Assembly (NCBI RefSeq): GCF_934643285.1
Contig: NZ_CAKUBT010000015.1
Coordinates: 1-41,932 of the forward strand
DNA: 41,932 nt
DNA from: an uncultured Ellagibacter sp.
Lineage (GTDB): Bacteria; Actinomycetota; Coriobacteriia; Coriobacteriales; Eggerthellaceae
Direction of reading: 5' to 3'
This document shows, piece by piece, positions 31,903-41,010 of this stretch; position 1 is the stretch's first letter, and every line of letters starts with the position of its first letter. Below the pieces are notes generated by a model. It worked only from the letters and a program-made list of their open reading frames with translations. It was not told the DNA's origin and did no database searches. A program made the translations under genes and the position numbers.

Positions 31903-33275
31903 CAGCAAGCCTCCTTAGCATCGACCGCGCCGTCCCGTGCAGCTTCGCCCTCGGCCCCGATGATGTGATCGGGCCCCTTCTTCACGACTTTCACCAGGAA
32001 GAACAGCAAGATCGCCACACCGGCAAGGCACGCGCCCGCGCCCGCGAAGCTCACGCCGTTCATGTCCCACCTATCCACGCAGAAAAACGTGAGCGGGATG
32101 ACGGCGAGAAACGCGACGACGTTGCCCGCGAAGTTCGCCCAGAAATGGCGCAGCGTAATGAGCAGATCGCCGAAGAACCATAGAAACGCGGTGGCGGCGG
32201 TCGAGATGATGATCGGCTGCAACAGGTAAACGTAGGGCACGATGCTCTCGCCGAACAAAAGCGCGAGCGCCCAGGCGCCGATGAACTCGAGCACGATTGC
32301 GCAGGCCACGGTCACGCCCACGATGCCCGCGACCGTCTTCCCCAAAAGCGCCACGAAACCGCGCGCGTTCCCCTCGAAGAACAGCTTCGGGAAGATGTCG
32401 AGCAGCGGCCCGTAGAGATACTGCGCGCCCATCTGAATGACGAGCGCGGGCGCGGCGACCGACGAGTAGATGCCGAGCGCCGCCGAACCCACGGTGAGCG
32501 CCAGGTACTGCTTGGGGATCGCGAAGATGGCGCTCGCCGCCACCGAGGCAACCACGGCGGGAAGCGAGGTCTTCAGGAAGAAAAGCGCCTTCTTGCAGGA
32601 AAGCGAGATGCGCACGGGCTCGAATCGCTGGCAATGCGGCAGATCGAAGGCGAAGAGCACGACCGCCGCGGCGGCGAGCATGGCGATGATCGCCGCATCG
32701 AGGTTGCGCGTTGCCCAGTAGACCACCACAAACGCCACGAGGGTCGAGGTGCCCTGCAGGATGAACGACTTGCCGATGTAGTCCATGCGGCGGTTGATCT
32801 GGTCGACGCCGTGGAGGATGTCGATCACAAGCCCCACGCCCTTGAAGGCATAGAAGAGCGCCACCGTGATGAGCGCCTCGGGAGCGCAGGTGAGGGCCGC
32901 ATATATCATGCAGGCGACGAACGCGCCCGCAAGCGTGAAGCAGCGGAATCCCATGTACTCGCCCACCGTGTTCTCACGGCGGATGTCGGAGATTTGGTAG
33001 GTCCCCATCTTGTAGTTGGCGAAGGTGCCGAAGATGCCCACGACCGACATGGCGAGCGAGAGCAGGCCCGCATCGTCGTAGCCCGACGACAGGCGCACCA
33101 CGAAGATGGTGGTGAACCACTGGCAGGCGAGGTAAGTCATAGAACCGATGGAGTTCCAGATCATGTTCGCCTTCACGGAAAGCTTCTCAGGCACCTCAGT
33201 TTCTACCGCCGCGCCAGCTTCAAGCGCATCCTCGGCCTGCGAAGCGGCTTCCCGAGGCGTTTTCGCATCGCTCAT
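31902..33275 (-). CDS. polysaccharide flippase (Wzx/MATE-like)
   Basis: A 457-aa membrane protein with about 12-14 hydrophobic segments and a charged N-terminal tail, of the oligosaccharide flippase family (early segment SIGSMTYLACQWFTTIFVVRLSSGYDDAG). It would flip the undecaprenyl-linked repeat unit across the membrane. Both ends overlap neighbours as ATGA, so it is coupled to LicD upstream and GT4 downstream. No Wzy-type polymerase was clearly identified in the window, although the 696-aa membrane protein at 36638-38728 is a remote possibility. Confidence 0.88.
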   Translation of the reverse strand: MSDAKTPREAASQAEDALEAGAAVETEVPEKLSVKANMIWNSIGSMTYLACQWFTTIFVVRLSSGYDDAGLLSLAMSVVGIFGTFANYKMGTYQISDIRRENTVGEYMGFRCFTLAGAFVACMIYAALTCAPEALITVALFYAFKGVGLVIDILHGVDQINRRMDYIGKSFILQGTSTLVAFVVVYWATRNLDAAIIAMLAAAAVVLFAFDLPHCQRFEPVRISLSCKKALFFLKTSLPAVVASVAASAIFAIPKQYLALTVGSAALGIYSSVAAPALVIQMGAQYLYGPLLDIFPKLFFEGNARGFVALLGKTVAGIVGVTVACAIVLEFIGAWALALLFGESIVPYVYLLQPIIISTAATAFLWFFGDLLITLRHFWANFAGNVVAFLAVIPLTFFCVDRWDMNGVSFAGAGACLAGVAILLFFLVKVVKKGPDHIIGAEGEAARDGAVDAKEAC

Positions 33276-34063
33276 AGGCGATAGGCTTCCATCACGTGCA
33301 CGGCGCGATCGGACTCGGCGGGCGGCGTGCGCCAGTCGCCGTACTCGATGGTAAGGAGCTCCTCAGCCCCGGCGGGAGCTGTGAACTCGCGGTCCTCGAA
33401 CTTCATGCGCACGGGCTTGAACAGGCTCTTTGGGTACGTCTTGCTCAGATTTCCCTCGCCGAGGATATCGATGACGCGGTCGGAAGCGCCCTCGTTCACC
33501 TCGCGCGCGATGCCGTCGAGCTTCGCCGCGAGCTTATAGAGGTCGGCATGCTTCGCAAACGGGCACACAATCTTCTTCGCCAGGCGAACGGCGGCGCTCG
33601 AGCCCACCGTCGGGTCGGCCACGGCGAAGCTGCGCCAGAGCCCCACACGCGAGTGCTTCTTCACAAGGCCCGCGCGCGTTGAATCGTAGTTTTCCAGGGG
33701 GAAGATGTCCACCCACACGCCCGTGGCGGCCTTCTTCCCCACGAAGTTCTCGTAGATAACCGTGGTCGTGTCGACGATCTTCGCAAACTGGTAGATCGAC
33801 GATTTGTCGCGATAGGACACGAGCTTGAAGCGCTCGGAGGTGCGCCACTCGTTAAAGTGGTCCATGAGCAGTTCGTACTGGTCGCGCATCATGATGATGT
33901 CCATGTCGTCGTCCCACGGGATGAAGCCCCCGTGGCGCACGGCACCGAGAAGCGTGCCGTAGCCTAAGAAGTACTCCACGCCATGCGCGGCGCACACGCG
34001 GTCGATCTCGTCCATGATGTCGAGCTCGATCGCCTTCATGTCGTCGACGGAGAGGCGCTCCAT
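33272..34063 (-). CDS. licD: LicD-family phosphotransferase (second copy)
   Basis: A 263-aa LicD protein with GYGTLLGAVRHGGFIPWDDD near residues 35-55 and GVWVDIFPLENYD. The start is the ATG at 34063 following AGGTGAGG; the GTG at 34075 is an alternative. It overlaps the flippase start as ATGA. It differs widely from the LicD at 29893-30735 outside the motif, so the two probably act on different acceptor sugars or different CDP donors. Confidence 0.9.
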   Translation of the reverse strand: MERLSVDDMKAIELDIMDEIDRVCAAHGVEYFLGYGTLLGAVRHGGFIPWDDDMDIIMMRDQYELLMDHFNEWRTSERFKLVSYRDKSSIYQFAKIVDTTTVIYENFVGKKAATGVWVDIFPLENYDSTRAGLVKKHSRVGLWRSFAVADPTVGSSAAVRLAKKIVCPFAKHADLYKLAAKLDGIAREVNEGASDRVIDILGEGNLSKTYPKSLFKPVRMKFEDREFTAPAGAEELLTIEYGDWRTPPAESDRAVHVMEAYRL

Positions 34064-34064
34064 G

Positions 34065-34472
34065 TTAGTCCTCACCTGCGCCTACGTTCGCGTCCGCAGG
34101 CTTGCTCGCGGCCTCGCCCGCTTCCGCATCCGCGTTCTCGACAGCGTCCAGCTCGGCGAGCGCCTCGGCCTGCGCGAGCGCCGCAACCTTGTTGCGCAAC
34201 TGCGAGAGCTCGACGGTGGTGAAGAACTCGCGCACGAGCAGGATGGCGATGATGGCGAGGAACACGCAGTTCGACGGCGATTCGATGCCGAAGATGTTCG
34301 AGAAGAAGAACGCGATGTGCGGGAACACCGCCAAAAGCAGGATGACGAGCGCGAAGATGAACCAGAACGTGCTGTCGGCGATCTTCAGCTCGGAGTGGCG
34401 GATCTTGCGCAGAACGTAGATGAAGACGAGCAGCGCACAGACGATGAGCGTGATTCTGAATAAGAGGGTCAT
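34065..34472 (-). CDS. DUF2304-family small membrane protein
   Basis: A 135-aa protein with three hydrophobic helices (about 4-22, 35-57, 68-82), then a short coiled coil and a disordered Ala/Glu tail. DUF2304 proteins are regularly encoded beside a GT2 dolichyl-phosphate-mannose synthase-like enzyme, as here, where its ATG follows the GT2 stop directly (TAAATG). It probably helps anchor or support the membrane glycosyltransferase. Confidence 0.85.
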   Translation of the reverse strand: MTLLFRITLIVCALLVFIYVLRKIRHSELKIADSTFWFIFALVILLLAVFPHIAFFFSNIFGIESPSNCVFLAIIAILLVREFFTTVELSQLRNKVAALAQAEALAELDAVENADAEAGEAASKPADANVGAGED

Positions 34473-35168
34473 TTACTTTCTCCTCCTGAACCATTGCACG
34501 ATGAGAATGGACAGGCTGATGCGCAGCATGTAGGACACCGATTTCGTGAAGTTGAGGTAGCTCTCGCCGGCGGTGCGCTCGCGCATCTCCACCTGCATCT
34601 CCTCCACCTTGTAGCCATGGCGCATGAGAAGCGAGATGGTGTCGGGCTCGGGGCCGAAGTCGAGCTCGTTGGCGAACAGCGGAATCATCTTCGAGTCGAA
34701 CAGGCGCATGCCCGAGGTGGGGTCCTGGATGCGCTTGCGCGTGGTCACGAAAATCATCGCCGTGATGAGCGCCGAGCCCGCCATGCGCGCGGAAAAGGGC
34801 TTCTTGCAGTCGGCGAAGCGCGACCCCACGACCACGTTTGCGCCGGTTTCCTCCGCAACCTCGACCATGTCGTCGATGTAGGCTGCGGAATGCTGACCGT
34901 CGGCGTCGAACTGAATGGCGTAATCGTAGCCGTGCGCGTACGCGTACTTCATGCCGGTCTGGAACGCCCCGGCAAGACCGAGGTTCACCGGCAGCGAGAT
35001 CAGATGATAGCCCCGCTCGCGGCAGATGGCAGCGGTGCCGTCCTTCGAGCCGTCGTTCACGATGACGTAATCGACGTCGGGCGCGTTCTTCCGCAGATCC
35101 TCGATCGTCGATACGATGTTCTCCTCTTCGTTATACGCAGGTATAACGGCGAGCACTCGTTTGTTCAT
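34473..35168 (-). CDS. GT2-family polyprenyl-phosphate glycosyltransferase
   Basis: A 231-aa GT-A enzyme. VLAVIPAYNEEENI, VNDGSKDGT, QFDADGQH (the DxD metal site is DAD) and the C-terminal MRERTAGESYLNFTKS show the DPM synthase-like GT2 family. One hydrophobic stretch is near the C-terminus. It probably makes a polyprenyl-phosphate-linked sugar used outside the membrane. It is first in a six-gene operon with DUF2304, LicD, flippase, GT4 and LicD. Confidence 0.9.
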   Translation of the reverse strand: MNKRVLAVIPAYNEEENIVSTIEDLRKNAPDVDYVIVNDGSKDGTAAICRERGYHLISLPVNLGLAGAFQTGMKYAYAHGYDYAIQFDADGQHSAAYIDDMVEVAEETGANVVVGSRFADCKKPFSARMAGSALITAMIFVTTRKRIQDPTSGMRLFDSKMIPLFANELDFGPEPDTISLLMRHGYKVEEMQVEMRERTAGESYLNFTKSVSYMLRISLSILIVQWFRRRK

Positions 35169-35280
35169 AACCTTCCAACCTGATACCGTGCAGCCCCTCG
35201 AGCGAGCGCGGTGAGCTGCGTGAAATTTGACACACGATTCTTTATTTTACCTCTTTTCGATATCGTTCACGGACTCAACC

Positions 35281-35286
35281 TATAAT
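35281..35286 (+). promoter_or_regulatory. -10 box (TATAAT) for the divergent GT4 gene
   Basis: A perfect TATAAT 37 bp before the GTG start at 35323; no good -35 at standard spacing, so activation or an extended element may be needed. Confidence 0.5.
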
Positions 35287-35322
35287 AAGGGCGAACGAAG
35301 AGAGAGCCTTCAGGAGGAAATT

Positions 35323-36516
35323 GTGGCGACCACCGCTGAAAATCGCACGGCGCAAAGCTTGCGCATCTGTCTGTTCTCGGCGCTTTACCGGCCGAGCATG
35401 GGAGGCGTGGAAACCTACACCGAAAGCCTTGCGCGCGCATTATACGAGATGGGAGCCGAGGTAACGGTTGCAACTTGCAATACCCACGGCCTCGCCGCGC
35501 GCGAGCGCGAGGACGGCGTGAACGTCGTCCGCTTCCCGTGCAAGCCGCTTTTGGGAGGTCGGTTTCCCCTCGTGAAGAATGACGAGGAAGCGAAGCGGTT
35601 GTGGAAGCATCTTGAAGACGAGCACTTCGATTACGTGATCGCGAACACGCGCTTCTACACGCTGACCGAGCGCGCGCTCGACTTCGCGACGCGCGCAGGC
35701 GCGGTGCCGCTGCTCATCGAGCACGGGTCGGCGCATCTTACGATGGGTAGCGCCCTTATCGACCCGGTGGTGCAGGCGGTCGAGCATGCGCTCACGAAGC
35801 GAGATCTGCGCTACCCGTTCGTCGCATACGCCGTGTCGAGGAAGGCAAGCGCATGGCTCGGGCATTTCGGGATCAAGTCGGCGGGCGAGCTGCCCAACTC
35901 GATTGATGCCGATGCGTATGTTGCGCAAGCGAGCGCGCGGGACTTCTGTGCCGAGCTGGACATTCCCGCAGATGCCCTCATGGTCGCCTTCGCAGGGCGC
36001 CTCGTTCCCGAAAAGGGCGTGGTTGAGCTTGCCCAGGCCACAACGGCGATCGCCGAGCACCCGGACGCGATCGGGCGAGCCGTGCATCTTATCATCGCAG
36101 GCGCAGGTCCCAAGCAGGGCGACATCGAGCGAATCGGGTGCGGGAGCATCCATCTGGTTGGGCGGCTGGGAAGGCAAGATTTGGCTGCGCTCCTGTCGCA
36201 GGCCGACGTGATGGCGCTGCCCTCCCGATCGGAAGGCTTCGCCACAACCCTGCTCGAGGCTGCGGCGTGCGCCACCCCCGCAATCGTCACCCCCGTCGGC
36301 GGCACCGACGAGCTCGTAAGCGACGAGCGCTTCGGCACCATCATTCCCGATGCGAGCGCAGAAACGGTCGAGGCAGCACTGCGCGAGGCGGCGCGCAGCC
36401 CACAACGGCTCGCCGATCAGGGAGCAAACGTCGCGAGGCGCGTGCGGGCAGAATACAGCTGGAGGCGCACCGCCGAGCGAGCGCTCGCCGCGTGCCGCAA
36501 AGCGAACGAGAAGTAA
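35323..36516 (+). CDS. GT4-family glycosyltransferase
   Basis: A 398-aa GT-B enzyme. LFSALYRPSMGGVETYTESLARAL is the acceptor-domain start; VAFAGRLVPEKGVVELAQA, IIAGAGPKQGDIERI, the E-containing PSRSEGFATTLLEAAACATP and GGTDELV form the nucleotide-sugar half. The start is the GTG at 35323, five bases after AGGAGG; the open frame runs upstream through the promoter and is not coding there. Divergent from the GT2 operon. Confidence 0.92.
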   Translation: MATTAENRTAQSLRICLFSALYRPSMGGVETYTESLARALYEMGAEVTVATCNTHGLAAREREDGVNVVRFPCKPLLGGRFPLVKNDEEAKRLWKHLEDEHFDYVIANTRFYTLTERALDFATRAGAVPLLIEHGSAHLTMGSALIDPVVQAVEHALTKRDLRYPFVAYAVSRKASAWLGHFGIKSAGELPNSIDADAYVAQASARDFCAELDIPADALMVAFAGRLVPEKGVVELAQATTAIAEHPDAIGRAVHLIIAGAGPKQGDIERIGCGSIHLVGRLGRQDLAALLSQADVMALPSRSEGFATTLLEAAACATPAIVTPVGGTDELVSDERFGTIIPDASAETVEAALREAARSPQRLADQGANVARRVRAEYSWRRTAERALAACRKANEK

Positions 36517-36610
36517 GGTTCCTAGAAGGATTCGCGCCCACGCGCGACAAGGCCCCTCGAACTCGGCAGCCCTGCGATCCTGCTTCCCCGCAGGCACGGA
36601 GCCTCGCGCC

Positions 36611-36638
36611 CGAGCGCCTTCAAGCGCTCGCTTTCCCC
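36611..36638 (+). terminator. terminator between convergent GT4 and DUF6541-like genes
   Basis: CGAGCGC-CTTCAA-GCGCTCG followed by CTTTCCCC. A perfect 7-bp stem and short pyrimidine run; a moderate terminator for the plus-strand gene. Confidence 0.45.
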
Positions 36639-38728
36639 TAGTCGTCGATCGCGGTGATGCGGTACAGGCGCATGTCGTCGCGCGCGAGCACCACCTCGAA
36701 CCCGGGCGTGGAGTCGCGCACGTAATCGATGCCGCACCACAGGCTGTTGTCGTCGTAGGTGAAGAAGAAGTTGCTGTCGGGATCGGAGGGGTTGTACCAT
36801 CTTCCCTGGTCAAGCAAAAGCAGGTACTCAGCCCCGACGTTTTCGACGGCTTCTTTCACCCGATCGTCGTAGGAGATGCTGTCAAGGCGGCTGCGGATAA
36901 GCGCGCTGTCCGCGGTCTCTCCGCTCCCGCCATAGGTGCGCAGGTAGCGGTAGTACGTGCGCATGCCGTCGACCACGTAGCAGAAGCAGCTGCCGTCGTT
37001 GGGGTTGTTTATGACGACGGCGCCTTCGGGAAGCACCTGCTCGACCTCGGCGACGAACTCCTTTTCCGCGGTCGTGTAGATGTAGTCCACGTTGTTCTGC
37101 CACGAAAGCCGCTGCCAGACCAGTGTCATCGCCCCGCGGCCCATGTTGGGAACCTCACTCGACGGGTTGATGTCGGTGGTCGGGTCATCAAGGAAAAACG
37201 TCCCCCATACCAGCACAAACGCGCAGAGAGCGCACGAGATGGGCGTTGCCCACGCAGGCGCCTTGTCGCGCGAGCGGGAAACAAGCCGCGCAATCGTGCG
37301 CGCAACGAGGGCAACGCCCATCGCCGCAAGGGGGATACCGAAGATGGCCGCCATCGCCGCCACGCGGTAGTAGTCGGTGTACCAAAAGCCGGTCAGCAGG
37401 TGCTGCAAACGGCCCGAGGTCGACACGCCGACGATGAACATCCCGCAGGCGAGCACGTACGAGGCGGAAAGCCACAGCCAGCGACGCTCTTTAAACGTCC
37501 AGAACATGCCCACGAGCACGAACATCATGAGCACGAGCTGCACGCCGTCGTCCATGAACCCGAGCATGAGCGTATGGAGCACCGCCTCAAGCGGGTACTG
37601 CGCGGCACCCCACGAGTGTTCCACCACCGCGCTCAGGAAGGGCAGATGGTATACCACCCACCAGATGACGCAGATAAGGACGGCCGCGACCGCCGCGAAC
37701 AGGATGCGCAGCCGCCATTTCGCCGCACCTTCGCGACGGAGAAGGTCGGCCGCAATCGCCGCTCGGTAGATGCAGAAGGGAATGAGCCACACGGCCACAA
37801 CGAACACGGCGTTCGGCTGCGCGAGCGCCAAGGCGATGACGCCGATGACAAACAGCACCCCCGCGCAGATGCGCTCACGGCGCGAGATGCCCGTGCGCAG
37901 AATCGCCACGAACAACGCCGCTACGAGCGGCAGCAGGCAGTAGGCAGACGTGTTCGGGAACAGCGGGCCCCAGGCGAGCAGCATCCAGGGGAAGGCCGAG
38001 AACATAGGCGCGCAGGCGGCGCCCCAGCACACGATGTCGCGACGCTCCTGGAAGACGATGCGCATGAACGCGAACATGCTTGCAGGCAGAGCCAACGCCA
38101 CGAACACGAAGTTCGCGGCATTTTCCGAAAGCGGAATGGGAATGCCGAGAAGGCTCACCGGGAAGGCCGCGACGTTGTACCAGGCCGTCGGGTAGAAGCC
38201 GCCGCCGGGAAGCGGGTTGATCGCCGCGTCGGCCGCGCCCGCATAGAGCGACGTGCTGAAAGGAGACCAGTTCCCCGTCTCGACGAAGCAGCGAATCGAG
38301 CCCAGATGGCTCACATTGTCGTATTCCTGCATGTAGTTCGAGGGGTCGCCCAGAAACGTGGTGAACATGCCCACCGACACGACGACGCCCGCCAAAAGGT
38401 AGAGCGCAAGCGCGCACAGGTCGAAGCGGCATGCCTCGCGGCTGCACTCACCGAAGCGACGGCGAGGCAGATCGCGTGCGCGCACACGACCGACGATGCA
38501 GATGATAAGACCCACCGCGAGCTGGGGGAAGAAGATCGTCGCCCAGTTGGTGTTGATGCCCAGGGCGGCGTACGCCAGACAAAGGGCGATCGTCGCCGGA
38601 ATGCCCAGAAGCGGCGCGAAGGCAACAGCCGACGCCACGTGCATGCGAAGGCCCGCAAGCACGAGCGCTCCCGGAACGAACAAGAACACAGCCCCCGCAA
38701 ACGCAGCGGCGAAGAACAAACCCCACAT
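36638..38728 (-). CDS. large polytopic membrane protein, DUF6541-like
   Basis: A 696-aa protein. Residues 1-510 contain about 12 hydrophobic helices; the C-terminal 185 residues are a soluble domain (about 515-696, outside or in a loop). The first extracellular loop carries GDPSNYMQEYDNVSHLGSIRCFVETG, reminiscent of the acidic loop of GT-C glycosyltransferases. It matches the DUF6541 group often found in actinobacterial polysaccharide clusters (from memory). It may add a sugar from a polyprenyl-phosphate donor, possibly the product of the GT2 enzyme; this is inference. Confidence 0.8.
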   Translation of the reverse strand: MWGLFFAAAFAGAVFLFVPGALVLAGLRMHVASAVAFAPLLGIPATIALCLAYAALGINTNWATIFFPQLAVGLIICIVGRVRARDLPRRRFGECSREACRFDLCALALYLLAGVVVSVGMFTTFLGDPSNYMQEYDNVSHLGSIRCFVETGNWSPFSTSLYAGAADAAINPLPGGGFYPTAWYNVAAFPVSLLGIPIPLSENAANFVFVALALPASMFAFMRIVFQERRDIVCWGAACAPMFSAFPWMLLAWGPLFPNTSAYCLLPLVAALFVAILRTGISRRERICAGVLFVIGVIALALAQPNAVFVVAVWLIPFCIYRAAIAADLLRREGAAKWRLRILFAAVAAVLICVIWWVVYHLPFLSAVVEHSWGAAQYPLEAVLHTLMLGFMDDGVQLVLMMFVLVGMFWTFKERRWLWLSASYVLACGMFIVGVSTSGRLQHLLTGFWYTDYYRVAAMAAIFGIPLAAMGVALVARTIARLVSRSRDKAPAWATPISCALCAFVLVWGTFFLDDPTTDINPSSEVPNMGRGAMTLVWQRLSWQNNVDYIYTTAEKEFVAEVEQVLPEGAVVINNPNDGSCFCYVVDGMRTYYRYLRTYGGSGETADSALIRSRLDSISYDDRVKEAVENVGAEYLLLLDQGRWYNPSDPDSNFFFTYDDNSLWCGIDYVRDSTPGFEVVLARDDMRLYRITAIDD

Positions 38729-38823
38729 ACCTTACCTTCCTAAGCATCGCACAACGCGATGAGAAATCACGAATTCAAGCCAACGAGGGCGCCGCATCGG
38801 ACGCCCGCATGCCAAACTAGGTT

Positions 38824-38829
38824 ATTATA
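38824..38829 (-). promoter_or_regulatory. possible -10 box upstream of the DUF6541-like gene
   Basis: TATAAT on the minus strand immediately after the AAA ATPase stop codon; no clear -35. Confidence 0.35.
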
Positions 38830-39936
38830 CTATCGTTTCTCTTGCAGATACTCCGCCGCCCCAGGCAATGCGAACACGAATTTGCCCGCCACAGGCTCGT
38901 CGATAACACCTGCTTCGAGCAAACGCTTTTTGTAGGTCGACACCCAACTTGATTTCTTTCCCGTACGTTTCACTATCTCATCCCGAAGAGTTTGTCCCTC
39001 TCGATTCATTGCCTTTAGAAAAGCCATGTCTCCCTTGGACAACTCGGAGCAGGTGGCGCTCAAGACTCTGTCCTCGAACTCCATCCGCGCGACCTGTATG
39101 CCATTTTGAACGTGGTCCACCGTTATCGTCTCATCTCGACGAGAAGCATTCCAAGAGCGGTAGCCGACCAGCTGGAACATGAACGGGAAACCCCCTATTG
39201 CTTCACACGCTAAATCCAGCGCATCATTGTCGATAGCTTTGCCAGCATCTTCTATGGTCAAGCGAAACGCCTCATACACCTCGTAATCGGGAATTGCTCC
39301 CAGGTCATGCCTTGCAGCACGTCTTAAAAACGAGGTGGACTTTCCAGAAAGCAAGGCGGAAACCTTGTAGGGCAGGCCAGCCATCAGCAACGCAACTTTC
39401 TTCCCTTCGCGGACGAAGTGCTGGTAGGTAGTCACGAGCTCGACCACTTCTGGAAGGTCGCCGTCGATTTCATCGACAGTGATCACGACGCCCGTCTCCG
39501 TTTCCTCAAGCTGGCTGAATATCGCGTTCATTTTCGTTCGCCAGTTCCCAGAAGCAACATTGTTCTCCCACGACACGCTTGCGATCGAAGCCACGCCAAT
39601 ACCCGTAAGCTTCCTCGAGTAATCAGTGGAAAGCAAATGAGACGCCGTATCACCGATTCTCTGAAGAATGTCATCGAGCATTCCACGAGACGCTGTCGTA
39701 TCCGCGACTATCCACCCCTCTTGTTGGGCGCGATAGCCGAGATAAGTAAGGAGCGCCGTTTTGCCGGTGCCGCGGGCGCCAACGAAAATCGAGCAAAGAT
39801 TCGGATTGGAATCAGGGAGCTCAAACGCTTTGACCATTTCGTCGATGAGGAGTTCCCGACCAGCCATATATGCAGGGACCTTCCCGAACATCGGAGTGAA
39901 CGGATTTGCCTGATTGTATGCAGTTATCGCCGACAT
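38830..39936 (-). CDS. AAA-family ATPase with C-terminal winged helix
   Basis: A 368-aa P-loop ATPase of the AAA_16/archaeal-ATPase (STAND-like) type. Walker A GARGTGKT is at 53-60, Walker B VVITVDEID near 150, and arginine-rich FLRRAARHDLG near 210; the C-terminus (about 290-360, TLRDEIVKRTGKKSSWVSTYKKRLLEAGVI) is a winged helix. The gene is AT-richer than its neighbours. GGGGGA precedes the ATG, and a run of phased TTTGA/GTTGA repeats lies directly upstream. Such ATPases occur as stand-alone genes, sometimes in defence islands or with toxin-like partners; function here unknown. Confidence 0.85.
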   Translation of the reverse strand: MSAITAYNQANPFTPMFGKVPAYMAGRELLIDEMVKAFELPDSNPNLCSIFVGARGTGKTALLTYLGYRAQQEGWIVADTTASRGMLDDILQRIGDTASHLLSTDYSRKLTGIGVASIASVSWENNVASGNWRTKMNAIFSQLEETETGVVITVDEIDGDLPEVVELVTTYQHFVREGKKVALLMAGLPYKVSALLSGKSTSFLRRAARHDLGAIPDYEVYEAFRLTIEDAGKAIDNDALDLACEAIGGFPFMFQLVGYRSWNASRRDETITVDHVQNGIQVARMEFEDRVLSATCSELSKGDMAFLKAMNREGQTLRDEIVKRTGKKSSWVSTYKKRLLEAGVIDEPVAGKFVFALPGAAEYLQEKR

Positions 39937-39987
39937 GCATTCCCCCTATGTGAAGATTGGCTCTTCGATCATCATAACGCACTATCC

Positions 39988-40053
39988 TTTGATTTCTTTG
40001 AGTGTCTTTGAACTCTTTGAGCGCTGTTGACTTTTTTGACTTTCGTTGACTTC
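39988..40053. repeat. seven phased TTTGA/GTTGA repeats upstream of the AAA ATPase gene
   Basis: TTTGA or GTTGA ends at 39992, 40001, 40011, 40020, 40030, 40039 and 40049: steps of 9, 10, 9, 10, 9, 10. The array lies 52 bp from the ATPase start codon. The near-helical period suggests cooperative binding of a protein along one DNA face. Confidence 0.8.
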
Positions 40054-40057
40054 TTTA

Positions 40058-40102
40058 TGCACGTTTCTAAGTTTTCAAGGTACTACGATTTGCACGTTTC
40101 TA
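40058..40102. repeat. 12-bp direct repeat
   Basis: TGCACGTTTCTA at 40058-40069 and again at 40091-40102, 33 bp apart, just beyond the TTGA array and before the IS1182 end. Confidence 0.7.
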
Positions 40103-40148
40103 TGATTTGGCAACAAAAGGGGCTGTATCAAAACTAGTGCTACAGCAT

Positions 40149-40190
40149 GGCCCGCCAAGATCGGAAAGGTCTTGGCGGGCCTTCCTTTTT
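40149..40190 (+). terminator. strong terminator inside the IS1182 left end
   Basis: GGCCCGCCAAGA and TCTTGGCGGGCC (12-bp perfect stem, 9-nt loop) followed by TTCCTTTTT. It probably blocks transcription entering the transposase gene from outside. Confidence 0.8.
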
Positions 40191-40297
40191 CAGGTTCCCC
40201 AGACAGCCTCACCACTTGTGCCGTGATAGCGTAAAATGGCCTCTGACATGGTGATATGGTAAAGTATAGCCATCAGTTTCCCGGGTCAGGAGGACAG

Positions 40298-41010
40298 ATG
40301 GCGACCCCGAAGTTCAAGCCCTGCATGCAACACCAGCCCATGCTCTTCCCGCCCTCAGTCGAGGAGCTCATCCCCGAGGGCGCGCTCGTGCGCGTGGTGG
40401 ACTCGATCGTGGACGGCATGGACCGCTCGGTCCTGGAGTCCGCCTACCCCGGCGGCGGCGCCTCGGCCCACGACCCGTCGATGATGCTCAAGGTCGTCCT
40501 GTTCTGCTACGCCAGCGGCATCTACTCCAGCCGCAAGATCGCGGCGGCCACCCGCGAGAACGTGAACCTCATGTGGCTCACCGGCATGCGCCCCCTCGAC
40601 CACAACACGGTCAACCGCTTCCGCTCTGAGCGCATCCGCCCCGTGTTCGAGGACGTGTTCTCCGAGGTCGTCGCCGTCCTGGCCGACGCCGGCCACATCA
40701 CGCTCGACACCTATTTCCTCGACGGCACCAAGATCGAGGCCGACGCCAACAAGTTCACGTTCGTCTGGAAGAAGTCCACCGACAGGTACCAGGACGCGCT
40801 GCGCCGCAAGGTGCGCGCCCGCCTGGAGGCCATCGACGAGATGAACGACGAGGAGGAGGCGCTCGCGCCCGAGGACCCCTCCGCGGTCGACGCCGACGCC
40901 ATCCGCGAGGCGGCGGACAGAATCAACGCGAGGCTGAGGGCGAAGCGCGAGGCCGGCGAGGGCGGGGACGCCGAGGCCGGGGAGCTGCGCCGCGCCGCCG
41001 GCGCCATCAG
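40298..41010 (+). pseudogene. IS1182-family transposase, N-terminal part
   Basis: The ATG at 40298 has AGGAGGA upstream. About 237 residues match IS1182 (DUF772-type) transposases: QPMLFPPSVEELIPEGALVR, LFCYASGIYSSRKIA, RPLDHNTVNRFRSE and LDGTKIEADANKFTFVWKKS. Intact proteins continue with a DDE domain; here the frame runs on as an artificial open frame to 41755 but the sequence after about 41010 is an IS30-like gene read antisense. Broken and not expected to be active. Confidence 0.8.

Larger units (their letters stand above)
40119..41010 (+). mobile_element. truncated IS1182-family insertion sequence
   Basis: The left end probably begins at GGGGCTGTATCAAAACTAGT (about 40119-40138), typical of IS1182-family ends, followed by a terminator and the transposase gene. 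The right half and right inverted repeat were not found; IS1182 sequence stops near 41010, where an IS30-like fragment on the opposite strand begins. Confidence 0.7.

Noticed and set aside
36350..38743. 797-codon open frame on the plus strand
   Set aside because: Antisense shadow of the DUF6541-like membrane protein; Arg/His/Glu-rich with no family signature.
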